Assembly: GCA_009746045.1 (NCBI GenBank)
Contig: RPFO01000080.1
Span: forward strand, 1,038,920 to 1,098,919
Origin: Mesostigma viride
Lineage: Eukaryota; Streptophyta; Mesostigmatophyceae; Mesostigmatales; Mesostigmataceae
Reading direction: 5' to 3'
DNA: 60,000 nucleotides
In this document: in pieces, positions 29,548-39,835 of the stretch
How positions within the stretch are numbered: the first letter of the stretch is position 1
Layout: each line of letters opens with the position of its first letter
Position numbers and translations under genes: made by a program
Notes under the pieces: generated by a model
What the model saw: only the letters and a program-made list of their open reading frames with translations
Databases searched by the model: none
Told to the model about the DNA's origin: nothing

Positions 29548-32500
29548 GGTACGTAGGCGGGCTTGGCGATGGTCTATGCAGCAGGGTCAGTTATGGTTGA
29601 GTGGACAAGGGGTTGGTTGCCCCGGAGGCCGGGGTGGGCGGGGTTGGTTATGGTTCATGTGGATGGTGGGGTGGAGTCATCGTATATTAGGGCAGCGGGG
29701 GGTGGGGTCACTGGGCGGGGTGCAGTGGTGTAGGGGAACCTCGTTGTGGGGCGGGTGGTTGGTTTAGTGGATGGTTTGCGATGTTGGTGTGGAATGTGGT
29801 GGAGGTAATACGGAAGGGTGGTAGTCACATAGGTTGGCTAGGGGGACTCAAGGTGGATGGTCGGGTGGGTCAGCGTATGGTTTGGGGAGGAGGGCAGTGT
29901 ATGGTTTGGGGAGGAGGGCGGTGTTACGGTGTTGTGGGGGACCTCAGGGTGGGGGCGAGAGTGGTCCGTAGTCAGGGGGGGATGGATAGCGGCATGTGGA
30001 TGTCCGTAATGTATCTTTGTGGGTGGGGTGGGTATGGAACAGGCAGGGGAGTGGGGCGAGTGGGGATTAGCAGGGTGGAGGGTGCTGGCATTGTGGCGGG
30101 ATGGTTGGAGGCACATGGACACACATAATGGCAAGAGTAACTGCATGCATAGCAACATGGGACCAGCTGTTCCGAGAACATCTGAAACCCTCACCATGCA
30201 ACAACCAATGTGACGCCAAGGCCATTGGAGATCCTGATGTAATTTCGGGGGGTTCCTAGTCCTGCCGTGTACTTAACTTAATTCAGGGCCGCACACTTCG
30301 TGTGGTGCAGTGGTGCAGCAAGGGCTCATGGCCGGTATGGTGGTAGCCGGTAGGTGAAGACCTTGCTGCGAATCGAGGGCGTGATATTGCATGGGAAAAT
30401 GATGCCGAGAGTCTCAGGGCGTCTCGCGTGGTGACAGCTGCAGCGTGTGGGCCGAGGAGCTCGAGATGCAGGTCTCGTCGGTACATGTGGGCCACTGGAG
30501 AGGGCGCCAATGTGATGGAGGCCTTTCCATCGTGCCAGTTGGACATCACTCAACAGCCAAAGGGGCGGCTGCATTGGCGGTGGGGCTAGAATTCTGGTAA
30601 CTGCACAGAATTGACCCAAGAAAGCTCGAATCGCGGGCATGGGCAGGCAAGGTAAAAGAGGGAAACATTGCGCCAGCGGTTGAGGAAAGATGGCCTGTTT
30701 ACAGTGCTGGGCCTCAGAAGGAGTCGAGGCGTCGGCTCAGTTGGCAGGGCGACGATAAGTCTGTCAAAGCTGCGCATGGGTGGCGCAATGAGAGCTCATT
30801 AGGAAGGTCTCGCGCAGGAGGTTTCGATAGGCTAAAATTTTTCTCAGTCCTCGAAGATTAGGCGGGTGAAAATCGTAAATCCGCCATAGCCGCCATTTAA
30901 AAAATTTTCCCGCTTTCCATGGGATATACTGCCTAGCCTTACAGTAGCCAAATGGATTTGCGTGCGCCTCAGTCCATGCACCTAGTCGTTCGCCATCGGT
31001 TTCGGCGCAATATTTGAATTTTGCGCAAGGATCCTGACGGGTTGATTCCAGACTTGCGCTTGTTGCGAAAGATTATTGATTTATTGTCCATTCATTCCAG
31101 ACTCCCAAGCTAGGGGCCGCCGTCGACTGTAGTCTGAACGGTACGGCTAACGGTTACGATGCCAGGCCAGCAGCAAGCGGTCAAAACCAAGCGATACTAG
31201 AGAGTCATGTCAGTCGTCTTTTTACTGGTTTCGTCAGTCAGTTATTCCTCATGTATGTCAAACTACTTCTACTCGGAGAGATATGTAGTAGCGGCGAAAT
31301 CGGAAGGGGACGTGGGCAGGGGGGGGGCGGGAAGTACGACTGATGCAATATACCGTACGTTAGTTATCGTCACAAAGCGAGTGACTGACGATAGTAAAGG
31401 GCCTCTAATGACGACAGTGATGACGATAGTATTTGGCACTGATGAGTGATGATGACAGGAAGAGCGATGACCCCAAGTTACCAGACTTTGCGACGTTGAT
31501 GAGACTTAGCGAATTGCGAGCCCTCATTCCAGTGGTTGCGCGGGTGTTACCGTTGAAGTTGAAGTTAAGACGACGCGAAAAAAAAAATTACTTGACTTGA
31601 ACATCTATCCACGCTGCACAGGTGGGAAAGGTGGAAGGGAGCTGCGATCGGCTCGCAGCCAAGGCGGGATTATGTGCCTTTTGATTTCCAGCAATGTCGC
31701 TTCTGTATGAACGCACGTGGTGGTTGGAATAGGAGCATAGGCTCACTGATGACCGTCGTGATTTATGTAGCCATTAGGGCGTCGTCTTAAATGAATTCAG
31801 GAGCGAGCTCGGACAAGGCTACAAGCAGCCATCGGGGGAGAAACATAGGCATGGTCTGGAATAAAGCTTTAATCGATCTGTTCGCTCAGTGGTAGGCACA
31901 GCACATTCGGACATCCAGAAGCTGCCCACTCTTTACCAGTTGAGGTGAGCAAGGAATTCCTCGCCTGAAATTCTAATAAGTTTGCATCGACTTTAACATG
32001 CATGCCGTACGCACGTGGCATTCTCACGTATCGCCCTAGGGCCAAGGCTGCTATGGGCCGCTCGGTTTCATGCCAAGTTAGCCGTGCTTGCCATGAATGC
32101 TGCAGCAGTTTCACTATCTCATTCGTACAAGGTCAATAGACTATGCAAACGACATCCGATTTAGTTTTCATGAAGGGCATAACCTTGTTCAGATTGAGAG
32201 TTGCATGACATGGGCTGCTCTTGCGCCACTTTCCTTGTCTTAACCTACTGATTCTCTGTTTATGCTTTCGGTCGTTATACATTCGTATGTGTGCATCTGT
32301 GTTGCCATTGTGGTGTCAATTTTGCGCGTGTACTTGTGATGCCTGATACCGTTGGACTTGCACGCGGCCCCATCGCATGTGGCAGCGACAAGCTCTTGGT
32401 CACCTGTCCAGCGCGGCGAATTCTTGATGGTGAGCAACGGTGATCATTCTTTATGTAGTGCTCATTCCTCAAATTATCAACGTGCTGTGCGTGTCAGCCA

Positions 32501-33437
32501 CCATTGGCCTTGTTCTTCCAGCTTCAGTGCATGATTTTTTTGTAGCCCGCTGGTGATGCTCTGAGCTACAAATAGTTTGCATTATTTGTACCAATTCCTT
32601 CGCTGTCGGTAGAATCTTCTTTGCAATCCAGTAGCCTTGGTTGACATTCATGGCATTGCTGGACTATATCTCGCTTCCTTGCATGGGTAGCATCTTTGCA
32701 TATTTATCCTTTTTGCTCAGATCACAGCTTTTTTCATTCCCTCCCCCCCGCTCCCCACCCTGAACGACTCCTGCTAGTGTCAACTGCAGACGTAGAGCCT
32801 TCAGCCTCGTTAGAGTTCATCCTACCTGTAACGGGGCATATTGTTGGTTGATTGGCCTTGCATTTTCTTGGCACTATTCAGGCGTTTCTTTCTTATTGCC
32901 GTATTAACCATACAGAGATTGCAATGAAGTAGATTGTGAGGCCTCTTGGCATGTTAGGGAACCTTTGCGACTCCAGGATTTCTGGGTGTGCAGTTCCCTA
33001 CAACTTGTGAGGCATGTAGATACAATTTAGGTGAACATCTATGGCCAATTTTTTTTCTCGAGCACCCCTGTCTCTCTCTTGGCCCAGTATCTCACCTTTC
33101 TTTGTCCTAAAATTAGGCCGGTACTCATAGATAGCCACGCAACTGCTGCGATCTCCCCCGCATCCTTACATACAAGTGAACTGAAGTCATGCAAAGTTGT
33201 TGGCACGTCCAGCGCGTAGCGTTCATCTCACTAACAAATTTTTGTGTGTACCGATGCGTGCTTTGCCGGATGATGTATTTTTGTCTTGCATGCAGGCAAT
33301 ATACCTAACACAGTCGGGCCGGGCACATCCGTCAGTCCAACACGGCGAGAGGCCACATGCGGATGCAGATTTTGTAGGCTCTGAGCCTTCAATGGTCACA
33401 TTGCCGTAGCACTCGACAGTGTCCTGTGATTGTTTCT

Positions 33438-33535
33438 AGAGAGTCATCCAGTTACTTCAGCAATGGTGGCTGGGACAGCCCTCGTGATGGTTTCGGTGAT
33501 GATGAGGATGATGACTTTGATGACGAGGACTGTTG
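33438..33535 (+). CDS. Possible terminal exon with acidic end
   Basis: A TTTCTAG acceptor is followed by ESSSYFSNGGWDSPRDGFG, then GDDEDDDFDDEDC and TGA. The Asp/Glu-rich end and natural composition suggest a last exon of a gene carried by the CACTA-like element. An upstream candidate exon (AIYLTQSGRAHPSVQHGE, about 33297-33377) has an acceptor and a donor, but its phase does not fit. No family is recognised. Confidence 0.3.
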
Positions 33536-35728
33536 AGCCCCGTTGTACTTCTCGGTCAACAGATTTTATATTGCATTTGTGAGATGATTGTGGGTGTCCA
33601 TTTTGCACACCACCCACAGCCATGCTTGAGTGCACCGTTCCTTGTGTGTGTATCAATACAGTTTGTGTTCGTATTTGATCAGTTGTGCCATTTCATCGGG
33701 TTGTTGCATGCCATCTGAATATGTTCACTCCCCGTTGCCATTTTATCATACTAGTGTTGTGAGCTCAGAGCAATGGATGCATGATGCAGTGTTGTGATTC
33801 AGTGTAGATATTGACGATTTTACCTTTGATCAGCACGATGGATGCTTGGCCAGCGATGGGTCGGAGGTTGACACTTGATGACCGTGATGATCATTGAATG
33901 TTCAATATTGGTGTTTTTCTTAACATCCCAGTCGATATTTTTGCAATAAACCATGTCTCCCATGGCTCATGACATTGTGGTGCATTTTATCATGCACCTG
34001 AGAGTGTTTCCAGCTTGTTTTGTCAGTTCCTTTCAGTACGCTTGCCCCGTACCGCTGCACGTGTTGTCTCTCCTGGCATTGCCACCGTGTCGTGTCCCAC
34101 CTTGGCCTTTTCCTTCTCCGTCTCTGCTGCGGCACGCACTTCCTTGCTGCGGATGTGCATTATGCGTGCTTTGTGATATATCACTTCCCCTGAGTGGTTG
34201 TGATTTATCATCTTGTCACATTTTGTTTTTCTGTGGGTTTGTGACATTTTGTGACACTTTGACATTTTGTGATAGTGACGTTATCACAAAATATGCTGGT
34301 TTTATCACGTTTGTCACGTTTTGTCACAATCATGACATGTCTCGATCACAATTTGTCACAGTTTTATCACATTTTGTCACATTTTGTCACGTTTTATCAT
34401 TTTTTTATCACAAAATGTCACAAAAGTGACATTTTGTGATAAAAAAATATCACAAAATGTCACAGACCCCTTCCCGGTGTAGAGACCACTAGTGGACGTG
34501 TGTCAAGAATGTGAGTCTTTCCATGGTGCTGGGATTGGTAATTGCGTAACGCGATACGTGTCTTTAATGACTTGATATGTGTCTTTTATGAGCTGATCTC
34601 TTGAAAGTCCAGAAATAAGCTGATGGTGGTAGTTCTGGCATAGGCATCCGTTATATGGGGAGTGGGCGGTACACGAGGGAAGCAGATTTAATAAGTCCTC
34701 TACAGTGTTTCTTGGGCCCTGGCATCCAAAGGAACCGCATCCTGTCCTCCCCAGACCTGCAATGCTCTCATGCATGTCCCTCCCAATGCCATCCAGGTAC
34801 AAGTATGAATGTAGGCCTGTTCTGTAAGTCACTCTGTTAGACAAGGCGAGACGACGGTTGCTTTTTTTAGACGGTTGCATGGGGTTTTATTGTATACAGG
34901 GCCGACACCCAATAGGAGGGCTACGGTCATAACGTTTTTGTGTGCTTGTTTTAAGGAGAAAAGGTTGCTTCAACTCCATTCGCCGCGTTCTTCGTAGTGC
35001 ATGTTGCATGTTGACTATGCGGTAACGCTGATTGTATACCATACTAGTGAGTAACGTGCTTTTCTGGCCCTACCATCCCAGCCTTTAGCAGAATCACTAG
35101 GTTTATTTACCATCTCTGCATGGCCTTTGCCCCACAACTGGATAGGTGCTTTGCATTCTTTTTCCCTTCTGCGCAAGCAAGTGTTTTGTGCATGGCAATA
35201 GGCATCACCTGATGCTCAGAAGTGCACCGTCCCATGCAATGTAATCAATCACTTATCAACTTGAAGACATTTAATGTATGGTGTGATGTCATGCACATTG
35301 TAAGCATGCGCATATTAATTTATGGTGTCATGTCATGCACATTGTAAGCATGCGCATAAGTGAGATGGGCTAGGGATTGATGGGGCATCTAGATTCCAGG
35401 GTGAAGCCAGAACAGCAAGAAAATCATTCTGGTATCTGTTTGTGTCTGAATCACTTAATATTGTGCCACCTGTCCCTGCTTTGAAGAAGCCAAGGGTGGC
35501 CCCCTGCATGATCACAGCTGGTTCCAGGTTGGGGCTGTCTAGCGCGCCTTACTTGTTGACTTGATGTTGGCCTAGTTCACGAACGCGGGTAGGAGCATTA
35601 TGAATCAGGTTGATTTACATGATTCCTTTTTCTCCTTTTTCCCCTTTTCTTGGCTCTAAATTCATGAAACGCTCACATGATCTTATAAAAGCTCTTTTTA
35701 TGTCCCGCGTGGCTCTTGCGTGTGGCAG

Positions 35729-36113
35729 GATCTGGTGGAAGTCAGTAACGTATGTTAACCTGAAGGCAACCTTCCCCCTCATCGTCGATCATCCCATCAC
35801 AGGAGAGCCGGTTATCTATGTCCAGCTTTTATATCATAATATCGTCGCTTTTGGCGTTGACATGGACAAACCATCGGGGCGGATGTTTGAGCCTGAAGAA
35901 AGCCAAAAGTTTCGAAATGAGCTTGACGCGGCCCTTTCAGCCCATTCCTTCAACATGTCCTGGGAAAAAGGGGATTTCACGTATGTTGAGAACCTTTTGC
36001 TGCTGCACAAGTCATGGCCAGAGAGTGCAGATAGCCCCAACTCTGCACTCCGTGTGGTCCGTAAAGCCACGTGCAACTGTGTTCCAGTACACTCTCTGCC
36101 GCCTACAGAGTAG
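35729..36113 (+). CDS. Exon 7: C-terminal catalytic segment of the dioxygenase
   Basis: The acceptor GCGTGTGGCAG supplies one base to complete the Arg codon left by exon 6. The frame then reads IWWKSVTYVNLKATFPLIVD, HPITGEPVIYV and SWEKGDFTYVENLLLLHKS, with ALRVVRK after that, and stops at TAG 36111-36113. TauD/TfdA enzymes have H-P-x-T-G-x-x-x-x-Y/F-V, then W-x-x-G-D and D-N-x-x-x-L-H with the distal iron-binding His, and an Arg that holds 2-oxoglutarate. All are present here. The phase agreement over an 8.2-kb intron is strong support. The substrate cannot be inferred; family members hydroxylate small acids, amines or amino acids. Confidence 0.85.
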
Positions 36114-36206
36114 GTTGGTAGCTGTTGCGTTTCCCCCTCTACTGCTGCTTACGGGCAAGGCCATTGTATAAATCACGCCGTTCCCTTGGGGAGCCATAAA
36201 TAATTG

Positions 36207-36707
36207 AAAGCACGTGACTGTGTCATGCTATTAAAAGCACGTGAACGTGGGAACCAATAAAGGAACTTTCGACCCCTATACACAACGAGCTAGGAAGAGG
36301 GGGGCGCCCAAGCTTCTGATCGTATCATACACATCTTCGGTAACCCTTGTTAATCTGCGTCTTTGGGCTGCTCTATCTTCATCACAGGGCCGCCACCCGT
36401 GGACTTTTCGTGATAGACTCGGCATGGACATGTGCTACACTAGACGTGACGGGCTCACCCCCGGGCAGCCTCCTGGTTTGTCTGTAATATGGAGGCAGAT
36501 GGTGCGCAAGGATAGATGGCAAGTAGTGATGAAGGAGACCACCCCCAAGCCTGTGGGGGCTCCGCGTGTGACCAAGTATGGCATTCATAGCGATTCGGGC
36601 CGCGGTGCCCACACCCCTGTAACTAGGACCTAGATAGCTTATACCATCCATTCCATCCCATGTTCCCCTCCCACTGAGGACTTATGCTCACGTGACGCAG
36701 TCACGTG
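36207..36707 (+). mobile_element. Short element with CACGTGAC palindromic end
   Basis: It starts near CACGTGACTGTGTCAT and ends at the 19-bp palindrome CACGTGACGCAGTCACGTG (36689-36707), followed by an ATTA tract to 36728. Internal blocks (CCAATAAAGGAAC, CCCTATACACAACGAG, GTAACTAGG, ACTTATGCTCACGT) match the 22823-23930 element. It begins about 95 bp after the dioxygenase stop codon, so it may lie in the 3' UTR. Confidence 0.6.
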
Positions 36708-36991
36708 TCTATTAATTAATTAATTAATCTTCGTCACTACTGCAAGTAAGTTCTCACACCTCGCACACTCGTTCTCCGTTTGTTGTAAGGGGTTTCAATC
36801 CCCACCTCATTTTATTTTTACTCCGTTACTTTTCTAGTTCTTCTTGTAATTCTTATATATACACCTATTCTGTTTTCTTTCTTATTCTCACATTCATTAT
36901 TTATTAATTAACTGTAATCAATTAATTAAGAACATACCTCTGTGGGGAGGATGTGTAACACATATCCCTGAGAAGGGGCATATGGTTTTCA

Positions 36992-37740
36992 ACAGGAGGA
37001 AAAAATCGTTTCGACAAGTAGGACTTAGGTTTTTTGCAAAACTTAGCCCTAACCGGGAGAAGACAACTGACAAGTCTGCGGGGGCTGAGATTAAATAAGA
37101 GGTACCTTGAAATTAAATAAGAGGCGTGCCTCTATGAATATATAGATTTGGAGGCGAGTTTCTGTTGGCGTTAAGTCGTAGTATTGTACGATTGATAGAT
37201 TGGTAGTGCATTGGTGGTACTGCACGACGGTATTGGACGGAGTTCCTGGAATCCCGGTCTGGCAAGCGGATTTTGCATCTCACGGGTACATCTTACGGGT
37301 ACATCTCACGGGTACACGACGCGGCACGAAAATGGCTCGCAGAAAAGCTAGGAACCTAGGCGAATATTTGGCGCCGCGTCGGTCGTGACGTTGTTTACTC
37401 CGTTGGATCTGCATCTACGGCGTTCGTGGGTTGTTTTGAAACCCGGTCGATGAGATTTAACGGAGAAGTCGGGTATATAAATGATCCTTTTTAGATAATC
37501 ACGTGAAAGTGTAAAAGTCGAAATGAATTAAACGGCTTGACATGTTGTCGACTTGTCGTCCAAAACTACAAGTTAACGCCAATCGAAACTCGCGTCCAAA
37601 AATATATCCGGATAGAGGCATGTCTCTTATTTAATTTCAAGGTACCTCTTAATTAATCTCGGGCCCCGCCTCGGGCTATAAGTTTGCAAAAAAAAAGTCT
37701 GTAAGTCCGGGAAAAGGTGAACAGGAGGAAAAAATCGTTC
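36992..37740. mobile_element. TIR-like element flanked by a 20-bp direct repeat
   Basis: AACAGGAGGAAAAAATCGTT occurs at 36992-37011 and 37721-37740. Between these, sub-terminal inverted sequences of about 100 bp face each other (GGGGCTGAGATTAAATAAGA near 37079 and the inverse near 37660). One end also exists alone at 6226-6332. There is no coding sequence. The stretch from here to 38080 holds nothing else I can name. Confidence 0.55.
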
Positions 37741-38082
37741 GTTTCAATACATTCTAGGCGACAACCTGCAGGTGGTTGGTGTAAACTGCAACCTACTCTG
37801 GGTGCACAATTGAGGTGCACCTAGCTGCACCGACATGTATTCGAGCAGCTGTGCAAAGTTGCGGACATGGGGTGGAAGATGATCGAATGGCTAGGCAATG
37901 GCTTCCAAGGGCATGATGGCGTCTCAGCAGAGAGTGGCTTTCTGCATGGGCAAAGCATGGCTGACTCATAGCGGATGCAGTAAGGCTGCCCCATGGTCCA
38001 GAGCCCACAGATAGGCTTGGAACACACACATTTAGAGGCGCCCGGTTTGGGAGAATATAAAGGCCTGGTTGTCTCCTTGATA

Positions 38083-39640
38083 AATTAATTAATTAATTAA
38101 ACACGTGCTCCCGTTGGGGAGTCACGGAGCACTGAAGTGCTTTTAATCCCTGTGTGTGCACTACAGGAGAATGGGCAGAGACCCCCAGTCTCCTTCATGC
38201 CAAAGGCATGCCACAGCTGCAATCGGGCGCGCTAGCTAAAAGGACAGGCTAACGATCCGGCAAACTGTGGGTGCAATAAGACCCATGTAAGCGGGGCATA
38301 ACAAGTATAGCGTGGGCAAGTAATCTGACCATAGCACGGGCGTAGCATGGCTGTACTAGGACTAGGCTAAGGCTATGGCTGGTTGTGTACCGTGCGTTGG
38401 CGGCACGTGACTAGGTGGGTTGGCACAGCTAGGCGAACATTCTAGGCATGGCTGCCTTAGCGGCAGTGACTCCAATGGTTACAATTGCTAGGGCTATTGC
38501 TATTCTAGCCCGCTGGGGGCGTCCACATCTTGTGGTTGATCATCAGGTCCCCGCCCCTCCAGTACACCTTGGGCTTCTGGGGGTCCTGCTTACGGCGGAG
38601 GTATTCCGGCCACAGGTCGCGTCGCTGCTGTTGCTGAGCGGGGGTCAGGTCGTCATCCAGCGTCCAGGTGAGGTCGTGCAACCTCTTGCGTCGAGAGAGG
38701 AACCGCTGCTTATCCTCAGGGGAGGGGAAGGTGAGCAGGACTGGTGGGGGAGCCGCCTTGTCCCGTGAGTGGGGAAGGCGGTGGCACCCACGCAGTTCTA
38801 CCTCACCTACCAGGCCCATGAGGGTAAGAAGCTGGTCAGTCTTGAGCTCGTCAGCAAGAGAGGTTGACGTCTCACCTGGCTTCTGGGGGATCAAGCGACG
38901 TAGCACCACTCGGCACTCGCGGCGAGCGCGGTCGGTGACCTCCCGTTGCTGGGCCTGGCGGTGGTCCTCCAGCTCCTGGAGCTTCGTGGCGATGGCGTCG
39001 GTGGTGGAGGCGGTCGCTGACCGCAGCAGGTCCGCGTAGGAGAGCGGCGGGAGGTCACCAGCATCCTGCCGGGGTGGCTGGGATGCAATGGTGGCCGTCT
39101 GCTCCGCTATCTTGGGGACCTGTGTGGCCAGGGCCTCGGTGTGGGCAGTGATGGCCTCAAGCTTCTTCATGAGCACGCCGCACTTGCCCTCCACCTGGTT
39201 AAGGCGAGAGACAAGTGCAGCATGCGTTTCCGAAGCTTGCGCCGCGGTGTGCAGCGTCGTGAACTGGGGCTGGAGCTTGTGGACGACCTTGGTTTCCACA
39301 TTGGAGACCCGGGCCTCCACCGTGTTGAGCGTCGTGTTCAGCGATGTCAGCTTCTCGGCCAGCGGCCAGGTCACGTGCTCCTCCAGCACTGCGCGGATGT
39401 CATCCTTGCAGAGGGAGGGAGCCGAAGGGGCTGCCGGCTGTGCGGGGGCGGGGGCGTTGAGCGTTCTGCTGATGTCGGCGAGGCTGCGCTGGTAGTAGCT
39501 GGTCAAGATAAACAGGCGTCCTTGATAAAGGCCTCTCCCGGAGCCTGAGGGGTTTTAGGGGCATTCCCAGGGTTAACCCACAACCCCCACATTCATGACA
39601 ATGGGTTTTGTCCTATTATTAATTAATTAATTATTATTCT
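38083..39640 (-). mobile_element. LINE remnant: ORF1 plus 3' region with (TTAA)n tail
   Basis: Read leftward, the remnant has an ORF1 gene near its right end, about 400 bp of downstream sequence including TAGCCATAGC-type blocks shared with 22980-23060, and a 3' TTAA tract at 38083-38100. Another TTAA tract lies beyond its 5' side (39617-39632). No ORF2 follows ORF1, so this copy has lost its reverse transcriptase or is a non-autonomous derivative. Confidence 0.6.
38505..39506 (-). CDS. LINE ORF1-type RNA-binding protein
   Basis: This is an uninterrupted 333-residue frame. Residues about 30-130 form a heptad-like coiled coil (SLNTTLNTVEARVSNVETK). The C-terminal half has an RRM-like region (RRECRVVLRRLIP, then PPPVLLTFPSPEDKQRFLSR) and the tail DDDLTPAQQQQRRDLW followed by VYWRGGDLMINHK. 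The order coiled coil, RRM, C-terminal domain is that of L1-clade ORF1 proteins, which trimerise and chaperone the element's RNA. The intact frame suggests a fairly young copy. A diverged relative of its end lies at 23207-23360. Confidence 0.8.
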   Translation of the reverse strand: MTSYYQRSLADISRTLNAPAPAQPAAPSAPSLCKDDIRAVLEEHVTWPLAEKLTSLNTTLNTVEARVSNVETKVVHKLQPQFTTLHTAAQASETHAALVSRLNQVEGKCGVLMKKLEAITAHTEALATQVPKIAEQTATIASQPPRQDAGDLPPLSYADLLRSATASTTDAIATKLQELEDHRQAQQREVTDRARRECRVVLRRLIPQKPGETSTSLADELKTDQLLTLMGLVGEVELRGCHRLPHSRDKAAPPPVLLTFPSPEDKQRFLSRRKRLHDLTWTLDDDLTPAQQQQRRDLWPEYLRRKQDPQKPKVYWRGGDLMINHKMWTPPAG

Positions 39641-39835
39641 TCTCATTCTACGATTATTATTTTATTTTACTCTATTTATTTACTGATTTATTTCTCTCTC
39701 CTTTACCACTTCTCTTTGTGCCTTTACTCGTATTTATTACTATCACAGTAATTTTAATTTCATTAACAAAGTGAGACAACTATTCCTATGTTTGTTCTTC
39801 CTATTTTTTTTCACTGCCTACACCATTTCACCTTG

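Larger units (their letters stand above)
27717..34479. mobile_element. CACTA-like TIR element, 6.76 kb, TA duplication
   Basis: The ends read CACCGGGAAGGGG inward from 27717 and, inverted, from 34479, each flanked by TA (27715-27716 and 34480-34481). Just inside lie dense arrays of GTGACATTTTGTGAT motifs in both orientations (27725-28210 and 34190-34462), the sub-terminal repeat pattern of CACTA/EnSpm elements. The interior holds short tandem repeats, a poly-G tract, a LINE tail and a possible terminal exon near 33440. I see no clear gene in 30250-33290 and no recognisable transposase. It lies inside intron 6 of the dioxygenase gene. Confidence 0.7.

Noticed and set aside
29160-30200. Pro/His-rich frames near the poly-G tract
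   Set aside because: Low-complexity GT-rich DNA with no domain pattern or splice support.
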